Source: Escallonia rubra (lineage: Eukaryota > Streptophyta > Magnoliopsida > Escalloniales > Escalloniaceae). From it: a DNA stretch of 64,000 nt. The stretch covers positions 1 through 64,000 of the forward strand of contig JAVXUO010002710.1 in assembly GCA_033065855.1 (NCBI GenBank). The letters are read 5' to 3'. Under the pieces are notes generated by a model. The model was not told where the DNA came from, did not search any database, and was given only the letters and a program-made list of their open reading frames with translations. Made by a program: the position numbers and the translations under genes. Below are positions 56,641 through 64,000 of this stretch, piece by piece; the stretch's first letter is position 1, and each line of letters opens with the position of its first letter.

Positions 56641-58812
56641 TGTCTAGTTTACAGTATATCTGATTTAATCATAGGAAATAATAAACATTTAATTCAGCAA
56701 ATTCAACAAGACTTTAAATTAGAAAAATTTTGCACAAAGGCAAGATTCAATAACCTTATAACTACTAGAGTACAAATCAGACATTATAATAAGTTATTAG
56801 AAACAAATGCCATAATAGATACAGGATGCACTATTACTGTTATAGATCCAAGCCTAGCAGACCTATCTCACATCAAGACATTCGAAGAACCCTTAATTGG
56901 TATAAGATTTACAGGCAATCCTATTAAATATTCTGAATATATTACAAATGCAGTTATTACTTTTCTTACACCATGCAATACACAAAGTAAACCGTACTCT
57001 CTTAAACAAGCCTTTTGTGCGCCTGTCGCACACTCAGTAGGAAAAATTATTTTAGGAATAAATTTCTTAATAAATGACAATAATACTTTAACTATTACTA
57101 AAGACTTTATTCAAATAGCACAAAATGTGACACATACACCTATTAACATAGACACTCCATCAGAGTACGCTCAGAAGCGTGGTGGGGAATATGTTAATAT
57201 AAAAGGCAAAAACAAAATATGTGAAGACTGTAGTAACGGAAAGACAAATTGTTGTCTAACCAATACAGATATAGGATATGAATGTTTAAAAATAGAAGAA
57301 ATAATAGAAGAAAATGACATAGAAAATAATATAGATCTAGACGTTTACAACCTAGATAGAATTAGCTATAATTTAATAAATTACTTTACAAATAAATATG
57401 ATATTCTCAAAGCAATAGACAGACTCCCTTTTATAAGAGAAGATCCTATTAAAAGATGGGATTTAAATCAGATATACTGTAAACTAGACATTATAAATCC
57501 AGACTATATTGTTAAAACTGCAAATATAGAAGCAAGTAGTTTAGATACAGATGATTTCAAAATGCACATAAAAGACTTAACAGAATTAAAAGTAATAAGA
57601 CCAAGCAATAGCCCTCATAGATCTGCAGCTTTCATAGTTAGAAACCACGCAGAAATACTTAGAGGCAAAAGTCGAATGGTAATAAATTATAAAAGACTAA
57701 ATGATAATATAAGAGATGATAGTTATAACATTCCTAATAAAACCTTTCTTTTAAGTAAAATACAAGGCAAAAAGATATTTAGCAAATTTGACTGTAAATC
57801 AGGCTTTTATCAAATTAAAATGTGGCTAGAAGACATTAAATGGACAGCTTTTACTACACCAGAAGGCTTATATGAATGGTTAGTCATGCCCTTTGGTCTT
57901 AAGACAGCCCCTAGTATCTTCCAACGCAAAATGGACGATATTTTTAGACCTTATAATGACTTTATTTTAGTATACATAGACGATATTTTAGTCTGTAGTA
58001 AAAATGAACATGAGCATCTGTCTCATTTAGATTTAGTTTTTAAACTTTTTAACAAACACGGTTTAATACTTAGCAAGAAAATTGTAGAATTATTCAAAAC
58101 AAATATAAAATTCTTAGGGATGGAAATAGGAAATGGCAAAATAAAATTACAAGAACATATAGCTAAAAAGATCTTAGACTTTCCAGACAAATTAGAAGGT
58201 TTAAAACAAATTCAGGCATTTTTAGGATTAATTAATCAAGCCATAATGTATTTTAAAGACCTAAGTAAATTAATAGGCCCGCTATATAACAAAACTAGAA
58301 AAAATGGACAAAGACATTTTAACACAGAAGATATTAGATTAGTTAAAACTATAAAAGAGAGAGTCAAACATTTACCTGATCTATATTTACCTTTAGACAC
58401 AGATTATTTAATAGTTCAGACAGATGGATGCAAAGACGGATGGGGAGCAGTTTTATACTGCAAACCAAACAAATATAGTAATAAGAAAGAAGAAAGAATT
58501 TGTAGATATTCTAGTGGCAAATACAAAGAAAGTAATCAATATTTGACAAGTTTAGACTACGAATTACTAGCTATAGTGTACGCACTAGAACATTTCAAGG
58601 CACTTTTAATTTCTAAATATGAGTTTTGTATTAGAACGGACTGTGAGGCCATAGTAAGATACAACAAGAATAAAGATGCTAGATACACAAATAGATGGTT
58701 AAAATTTATGACTTCCTTAAGCAATTATAGGATAGATAAAATAGAATGGCAACACATTAAAGGAGTTGATAACTCCATTGCCGATCTATTATCTAGAAAA
58801 ATTTTATCTTGA
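56641..58812 (+). CDS. Caulimovirid polymerase (protease–RT–RNase H), start lost
   Basis: The frame is open for 723 codons from just after a TAA (56638-56640) to the stop at 58812. No in-frame ATG was found before the protease, so the natural start seems to have been lost at the mosaic junction. Domains in order: aspartic protease (AIIDTGCTIT, about residue 60), a Cys-containing linker, reverse transcriptase (FDCKSGFYQIKM, then VYIDDILVCS with the YxDD active site), and RNase H (QTDGCKDGWGAVLY, DYELLAIVYALEH, IRTDCEAIVRY). No stop or frameshift was seen inside. It would process and reverse-transcribe viral RNA. In context it is a fixed genomic copy without evidence of expression. Confidence 0.88.
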   Translation, partial: CLVYSISDLIIGNNKHLIQQIQQDFKLEKFCTKARFNNLITTRVQIRHYNKLLETNAIIDTGCTITVIDPSLADLSHIKTFEEPLIGIRFTGNPIKYSEYITNAVITFLTPCNTQSKPYSLKQAFCAPVAHSVGKIILGINFLINDNNTLTITKDFIQIAQNVTHTPINIDTPSEYAQKRGGEYVNIKGKNKICEDCSNGKTNCCLTNTDIGYECLKIEEIIEENDIENNIDLDVYNLDRISYNLINYFTNKYDILKAIDRLPFIREDPIKRWDLNQIYCKLDIINPDYIVKTANIEASSLDTDDFKMHIKDLTELKVIRPSNSPHRSAAFIVRNHAEILRGKSRMVINYKRLNDNIRDDSYNIPNKTFLLSKIQGKKIFSKFDCKSGFYQIKMWLEDIKWTAFTTPEGLYEWLVMPFGLKTAPSIFQRKMDDIFRPYNDFILVYIDDILVCSKNEHEHLSHLDLVFKLFNKHGLILSKKIVELFKTNIKFLGMEIGNGKIKLQEHIAKKILDFPDKLEGLKQIQAFLGLINQAIMYFKDLSKLIGPLYNKTRKNGQRHFNTEDIRLVKTIKERVKHLPDLYLPLDTDYLIVQTDGCKDGWGAVLYCKPNKYSNKKEERICRYSSGKYKESNQYLTSLDYELLAIVYALEHFKALLISKYEFCIRTDCEAIVRYNKNKDARYTNRWLKFMTSLSNYRIDKIEWQHIKGVDNSIADLLSRKILS

Positions 58813-58887
58813 GATAACTCCATACAATTAGACAGACATCTATTTCATACAATTTAGAATCAGACAAATTTCTTGTTTTATTAACAG

Positions 58888-60161
58888 ATGGCATCTTCAG
58901 CATCAGCATCTTCCTCTTCTCAGACCAGGCAAACCCTGTTTTTCCAACTCAGTTCGTCAGTTATATTGACAACTTTGGTAGAAATAGGATTAATTTTAAT
59001 GGCAATAACTTAGAAGTCTTACAGGCAGGCTCCAGGTTTCAGGTCAAAGACCATAAAATTGGTCATTTCCCTGTAGACCAAAGAACACTCTTAGATAACT
59101 TATGGCAATCTTATGTTAAAAAAGACAACGAATGGTTTGTCAATACAGTTAACGCTGTGGCAAATTATTTTCATAAATTAAGAGACACTAAAAAATATAA
59201 TTTTTATTGTGTTTTTAAAGGCACTATTCCGGGTATATATAAAAGTTATCCTGAGGCTATGGTTGGCGGAGTAGGAAATGTAAAAGATCCTTGGTACAAA
59301 GGAACCATAACATTTCAAGAAGCCACCACTTTAATGCAGACCCATTATGGCCCCAACTATTATATTAGTCCAGACTGTCAAGACAGATCTATTTCTGACA
59401 CCTTAGCAGACTGTGAAAATTGCAATACTTTAATTAGACACCATAATATTTTAAAATCCAGAATAGACCATTTACTTTTAGAAAAATCACATTTTGATGT
59501 ACAAGTAGCACATCTCAAATCCCAGATACAAGTAGCAGAACTAGAGGCAAATGACTGGAAACAGAGGTATACCACTCTCCTTTCCACCAGGCAACAGACA
59601 TCAAAACCCAATGTTTCGGGTAATAAAGGAACATCTAGTCTGGATTCACAGGCATCCAGTAAAGACAAATCAAGTCCTGTTACAGTTGGTAATTTACTTA
59701 AAATTACTGAAATTCCTTTGGGTTCAGGAGAAAGAATCCCTAGTCCAGCTTCACAGGCTGCTGGTAAAGACTCCTCAAGTCCTGATAGAGTTGGTGTTTT
59801 ACTCAAAAACACTGAAAATCCTTTAAATATGGGAGAATATATTTCTAGTCCAGTTCCACAGGTGACTGGTAAAGACTTATCAAACCCTGAGACCCCTGTC
59901 CATTTGGGAAAAATGGAGTTACGCAAACTTAAAAGCAAAAAGGCAAAAAGACAAGCCCTGGCCATACAAAGTCAGGTTGCCAAAGTACTTGCAGAACTTG
60001 TTAATCAGACACTAGCATCCAAGACAGAAGCGTCCACCAGCAATTTTGATGATTCAATCTTTCAAGACGCTCAAAGACAGAGCCCAAGCCTTACAGCTAA
60101 TTCCGGTGACTCATCTGAAGATCAGACAGAAGAATCTAGTGAACGACCTTTAAAAAAGTAA
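58888..60161 (+). pseudogene. Viroplasmin/translational transactivator gene, frameshifted
   Basis: The ATG at 58888 opens a Ser/Ala-rich start, but that frame ends within about 45 codons. The main frame (readable from about 58920 to 60161) is offset, so an indel lies at about 58905-58930 in a TCT-rich stretch. The viroplasmin fold (RNase H1-like, as in caulimovirus inclusion-body proteins) is recognisable in FYCVFKGTIPGIYKSYPEA followed by WYKGTITFQEA. A coiled-coil-like segment and three ~45-residue repeats (LLKxTExPL-(8)-SPxxQxxGKD) come next, then a Lys-rich C-terminus. It normally builds the viral factory and allows reinitiation on polycistronic RNA. Confidence 0.8.
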
Positions 60162-60439
60162 ATACACAATCTTCAGGAGCATTATTACTTCAGACAAAAA
60201 TGAATAGAAGACTCAAGACTTATCAAGACTCGGAAAGCAGACAAGACCCCTCTAAAATTGAATTATTAAGCCAAGAGACAAAGCATCTTTCTTTTGGTAA
60301 AGGCAACAGAAGACATTGTCAGAAAAAGCATCTTGGTTGAAAAAGAAGACATTATCAGAGAAGGCATCTTCCTATAAGACATCGTCGGCAGAAGAACAGC
60401 AGAGGATGAAGACAAGAAACAAAGCATCTTAGCCTTTAG

Positions 60440-61398
60440 GCCTACTATTTGCTTTATAGACTTTAAGACTTCCTTTTAAAATTATTGTTATGTAGTCTAA
60501 AGTTATTTTGTCCTTTGTACAAATGTAATGCATTAGTCCTGTAGATGTCCTGTAGAATAGCTTTATTCTGCCTATATAAACTCAGGCAGAGTTCATTTGT
60601 AAACATGCGAAGTAATCCTTTGAAGAGTAATACAATATTCTCTTTGAAACTTCTCTGCTTCATGCAATCTCACTTCTCTCTGTAAATCATCCAATTCCTC
60701 AATTCAAGTACGCAGCAATCTTTATTTCAAGTAAGTTCATTTTCTAAACTTGTTTAATATTCTGGGGTGAAAACGCTCAATGACGAAACACATTCTATGA
60801 ATTGAAAAGGAACGTTTCTAAGTCTAATATGACTAAAAACATCCTAATAATGTTTTGATTCAAAATCATATGGCATTTACTTGGGAAAGAGAGACTCTTT
60901 TAAAACAATTTTGTTTTGAAAAATAATTATGCTTACCCCAGGTCTACCTAGATCTAAATCAATTATGCTTCTAAACGAATTTCCAGAGTCCTCTTTATGG
61001 GTTGAAACAATAGTGGGAGCGAGTCGTTCAGGGTTATTGCCGAGTGATGGCGTTGAAAGCCCGCAGACTAACGCATGCCCTGAGTTTCTTACTTTGAAAG
61101 AAGACTTTGTCGGTTCAACCTAGCATCCTGAGATTTATTCTAGACTAGACCTACCAGGCATCCTGAAGTTTTGAAAAATAAAATCTTCTTCAAAGACTCT
61201 CTCTCTCTCTAAGTTTTTGCCCTATTTTTTGAATCTTTTCAGTATTCCGCTGTGTTTTTTATCTATATTACGCTTCGTCCTTAATGGATCACGGTCCAAC
61301 CGGGGACTCTTTCTCTTTTGAATGTTTAATCTACGGATACCAGACGTCGCTATGCCTTTGGCAGGTCCGCAAGGATTGACGATTTTAAAGTAAAAATA
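60440..61398 (+). promoter_or_regulatory. Viral intergenic region: TATA promoter and leader
   Basis: TATATAAA at 60573-60580 lies downstream of the transactivator gene, the position of the pregenomic RNA promoter in caulimovirids. A leader of about 0.8 kb with several short uORFs follows. The conserved TGGTATCAGAGC primer site expected in this region is not visible, suggesting deletion or drift. Confidence 0.55.
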
Positions 61399-61764
61399 AT
61401 GACTAAAGGATATGAAGATTTTCAACAAGGCAAAAATCTTTTAATATGCACTACTTTTATAGGAAAGTTAACACAAAATAGTCAAGTAGGATATAAATTA
61501 ACCATAGATGATACTGCAAAATTTATCATAAATAGAGGAATTAGACTCTTACCACCATATAAAGTAGATTCATTAGAAAATGCAGGACAAGAATGGCAAG
61601 TAGATAAACTACTAGAAACAAGCTCTAATAATAGTATTATACCCACAGACAACTTTTATTATAGAAATGCTTCAGGAAGAATGTCAGTTAGATTTACAAA
61701 TTATGTTGAAGCAAATACTCACCTAGGAGATCATGACATTCAAGAAGAGGAAGAAAATGTATAG
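61399..61764 (+). CDS. Small viral ORF, unknown function
   Basis: A 121-aa frame just after the leader, overlapping the next ORF by about 30 bp as is common in caulimovirids. I recognise no domain. Position suggests an early accessory protein; a movement-protein core is not evident. It contains repeated Gly-Lys-Leu and an acidic end (DIQEEEENV). Confidence 0.5.
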   Translation: MTKGYEDFQQGKNLLICTTFIGKLTQNSQVGYKLTIDDTAKFIINRGIRLLPPYKVDSLENAGQEWQVDKLLETSSNNSIIPTDNFYYRNASGRMSVRFTNYVEANTHLGDHDIQEEEENV

Positions 61765-62320
61765 TTACAAAGACTTTGACATCCTAAACAATTTAGACAT
61801 AAAAATCTTAAATCAATCTATAGGAACTACATTCGTAGGAAAAGGTTTAAATTTAGAACAATTACAACACTTTATAAATATTACAGAAGAAGAAGACAGA
61901 TTAGATATTTTTAATCAACCAGAATATACATTACAAACTAATCAAGACAACTCTATTATTGATTGTTTAAAAGACATAGACATCAACTTAGATAAAAGCC
62001 CTTCAATTGAATCTCCCGGTCTAGATAAACTTAGCCCTGAAATAAATCATAAAATAGAATTAGAACAGAAAATCAACCAAGCGATAAATGAAATAGAGTT
62101 AATTAGAAAAGAACAAACAACTCTAGAAAATGATAATAATATACTAGTAGAAGAAATGGATAACATATTAGATTCTTTAGAACCTGAATTAGACCTAAAT
62201 ATAGACTTAGAACAGTTAGAAACAAGTTCATTAGACACCCAAATTACAACAAACAATGTTAAATTCAACCTAATGAATGAAGTACCTTATTTCCTTATGG
62301 AAGAAGGTGAAAATTCAGGT
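61733..62320 (+). pseudogene. Small viral ORF with coiled coil, truncated at an inversion junction
   Basis: The frame opens at 61733 (likely Met at 61757). It has a long acidic heptad region (IELEQKINQAINEIELIRKE and onward, about 62050-62230) predicted to form a coiled coil. This resembles in style the small virion-associated or helper proteins of caulimoviruses, but homology is not claimed. Around 62315-62325 it runs into inverted coat-protein DNA, so its last residues are not native. Confidence 0.5.
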
Positions 62321-63958
62321 ACAACTATCTTCTTGTCTTTGTTTTAGGGTTTCTTCTATTTGAATAACCTTTTGTTCTAAGAATTCTAGTCTTCTATTAA
62401 CATTTTTATCGTAGTAAGTGTCTTTATTTGTTTTTAGTTCTAAGGGTTTTATAATATCTATGTTATATTTCTGTTTAATGCATTTTACACATGCTTCTAC
62501 ATAACATACTTCACACTTACATCTGACTTTAATAGCTGGATACCAATTGCATATATAACATGGAGTTGTATCTATACCTTTTTCTATATGCCATTGATGT
62601 ATACAGGTTTCTTCTAGGGCTAATTGTCCTGCTAAGGGTTTAAACATAAAGTTGTATATTTCTGTATCTCTTAAAGAATTTATAAAGGTATCTAGTTTGT
62701 CTGTAGTTTCTATTGGAAAATTTTCTTCTTCTTCATCACTACTTATAGAGAGGTTGTCTTCTATGTATTCATCTATAGATTTAATACTATATATACTTTC
62801 TGTATCACTAAGAGTTTCATCTACTTCTAACAGATCTTCATTTGTATTGTTGACTATCATTGCTTTAAAGTTATTGTTGTTATGTCTTCTAGGGCAATTA
62901 GAGCTTAAATGGTCTGGTTCTCCACACGAGTAACAAGTAATTTTATTTTTGTATATTCTCCTAGTGTCATATTTCCTAACGTGTTTAGGGTTTAGAAAGG
63001 GCCTTCTAGCTTTGCTTTTTCTTAAGTAATAAGTCTTTCTAGGTTGTTTATATCTTTTGTGAGGTTTCTTATTATACTTAGGTCTAGATTCTTCTTGACC
63101 AAAGTGATGTGGTGTGTATATTTCTTTACAGAAACTGGTTTCATTCTTTAACTGTCTAGCTATCTGTATATTAGTGCATTTAGAAACTAATATTTCTATA
63201 ACATGTTCAAAAACATTGCCTAAAGAAGGTGTCAATGTAGTGCTAGGATAGAGTTTTTTAATGGTTTCATATATTTCTCTTCCTAAAGCGCCTGGTAACT
63301 TATTTAGAAACTTATCTATTACAGCTGGTTTATAAATATTGCCACTCTGTGAAGCAAAGTAATAGTATTCTTGCATGAAGGGTTTTATATTATGCCAACT
63401 ATATAGATGTACTTGTTCTAATTTTCTAGCTGCTTCAGTTTGTATTAATGTATCTCCTGTATTAGGATTTCTACCTGTTAAAATTAATTGTATAGTGTTA
63501 ACAAAATTATAAGGATTGGGTCCTAAGTCTGCCATTTGTTTTAAATCATCAGGATAAGTCTTTTGCCATTCTTCAAAATTAGCCTTAGCTATAGGGCCTA
63601 AAAATTGTATCATATATCTTATCATTTCTTCGCCTGTTTCTAAATTATCAGATTGTTTGGTTATAAAGTTTGCTACAACTGCATCTTTCCATACTTGTAT
63701 ATAATTGTTTCTTTGTTGAGGGTCTACTGCTGTTATGTTTAAAATAAAAGGATCTGCTGCCTTTTGGATTTTAAAATTTTGTTCTAAAGGATGTCTTTTA
63801 CCTCTAGGTTTATAATTAGGTCTATCTGATCTATTATGTTCTATGTTTGCGCTATTTCTTGGTATGTTACCATAAGGATAACGTGGTCTTACATGAGGTT
63901 GTGTGGTATAAAATATGCCTCCATCATCGTTTCTATTATTATACAGCTTTAGAAACAA
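62315..63958 (-). CDS. Caulimovirid coat protein (inverted relative to pol)
   Basis: A minus-strand frame of about 547 codons without stops; the first codon is TTG, so the true start is probably lost. A basic N-terminal region is followed by the capsid core (FVNTIQLILTGRNPNTGD; AARKLEQVHLYSWHNIKPFM) and an Arg/Lys-rich stretch (HKRYKQPRKTYYLRKSKARR). A CCHC zinc knuckle follows (CYSCGEPDHLSSNC), then an acidic patch. The C-terminal Cys-rich segment (CYICNW…CKCEVC…CVKC) could form an extra zinc site. Packages viral DNA. The inversion separates it from pol. Confidence 0.82.
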   Translation of the reverse strand: MFLKLYNNRNDDGGIFYTTQPHVRPRYPYGNIPRNSANIEHNRSDRPNYKPRGKRHPLEQNFKIQKAADPFILNITAVDPQQRNNYIQVWKDAVVANFITKQSDNLETGEEMIRYMIQFLGPIAKANFEEWQKTYPDDLKQMADLGPNPYNFVNTIQLILTGRNPNTGDTLIQTEAARKLEQVHLYSWHNIKPFMQEYYYFASQSGNIYKPAVIDKFLNKLPGALGREIYETIKKLYPSTTLTPSLGNVFEHVIEILVSKCTNIQIARQLKNETSFCKEIYTPHHFGQEESRPKYNKKPHKRYKQPRKTYYLRKSKARRPFLNPKHVRKYDTRRIYKNKITCYSCGEPDHLSSNCPRRHNNNNFKAMIVNNTNEDLLEVDETLSDTESIYSIKSIDEYIEDNLSISSDEEEENFPIETTDKLDTFINSLRDTEIYNFMFKPLAGQLALEETCIHQWHIEKGIDTTPCYICNWYPAIKVRCKCEVCYVEACVKCIKQKYNIDIIKPLELKTNKDTYYDKNVNRRLEFLEQKVIQIEETLKQRQEDSCT

Positions 63959-64000
63959 TAGATGTCACAAATGAAAGAATAAAACATTATATAGACACAG
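63940..64000 (+). other. Possible start of another viral fragment at the window edge
   Basis: The plus-strand frame from about 63951 (ALETIDVTNERIKHYIDT) is open to the edge and reads like a coding segment. The coat-protein frame on the other strand has no proper start here. A further inversion junction near 63945 is likely; the source gene cannot be named from 18 codons. Confidence 0.35.

Larger units (their letters stand above)
56523..64000. mobile_element. Endogenous pararetrovirus (Caulimoviridae), rearranged, incomplete
   Basis: AT-rich viral block with separate genes for pol and for a viroplasmin/transactivator, a TATA-bearing intergenic region, small ORFs and a coat protein. Separate pol and transactivator genes point to Caulimovirus/Soymovirus-like or allied genera, not badnavirus-like ones. 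The order is scrambled: the coat-protein gene is inverted (minus strand), and the left end is a mosaic of short pieces. No tRNA-Met primer site was found. The block continues past 64000. Genus assignment is tentative. As it stands it cannot represent a complete linear virus genome. Confidence 0.9.

Noticed and set aside
60573-61398. tRNA-Met primer site in the viral leader
   Set aside because: Looked for TGGTATCAGAGC on both strands. Only a 7-base partial match exists, on the minus strand near 61337.

Overview
The window is nuclear DNA of a core eudicot plant. Three things show this: a complete intron-containing gene for plastid glutamate-1-semialdehyde aminomutase (GSA); plant-type splice sites throughout; and typical plant mobile DNA (Copia, a chromovirus-type solo LTR, TRIM, hAT, PIF/Harbinger, a MULE with a FAR1-type transposase, LINE relics, and an endogenous caulimovirid). 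The species cannot be fixed from the sequence alone. One ambiguous base (n) lies at 51165.

Layout. 1-4480: non-coding DNA with a non-autonomous hAT element (647-1416), a TIR element holding a CCA/CCG-rich core (about 1803-2650) and a LINE RNase H relic. 4485-12007: a decayed Ty1/Copia element on the minus strand with 662-bp LTRs, split by a 2.25-kb solo LTR. 13.7-19.3 kb and 31.6-41.0 kb: two broken copies, both on the minus strand, of a MORC-type (GHKL ATPase) gene. They share a duplicated block and together carry nearly all the domains, but each has lost a different end. A DEK_C-like two-exon fragment lies just 5' of the left copy. 21.0-24.5 kb: the intact GSA gene (minus strand), the only clear cellular housekeeping gene. 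25.67-26.02 kb: a foldback MITE. 26.25-30.93 kb: a nearly complete PIF/Harbinger element with both genes. A deleted relative lies at 41.3-42.4 kb. 34-37 kb: two hAT elements inserted in the right MORC copy and its LINE. 44.2-46.9 kb: two TIR elements with GGT/CCA-rich cores, the first carrying a complete TRIM.

47130-56442 is the most notable region: a 9.3-kb Mutator-like element with about 240-bp TIRs and three genes that all read as intact. They are a 936-aa fusion of a plant mobile domain with a Ulp1/C48 SUMO protease (+ strand, five coding exons), a 780-aa FAR1/MuDR-type transposase with all expected motifs (- strand), and a 125-aa single-B3-domain protein (- strand, two exons). A palindromic motif of the type TCCGCTA-N8/9-TAGCGGA is repeated in the TIRs, between the genes, and in a tandem array of about 13 units between the convergent gene ends. 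It is a strong candidate for a recognition site of an element-encoded DNA-binding protein.

56.5-64.0 kb: a rearranged endogenous pararetrovirus (Caulimoviridae) lying directly against a TA-rich microsatellite. It has a long open protease-RT-RNase H frame, a frameshifted viroplasmin/transactivator gene, a TATA-containing intergenic region, two small ORFs, and a coat-protein gene in inverted orientation. It runs off the right edge.
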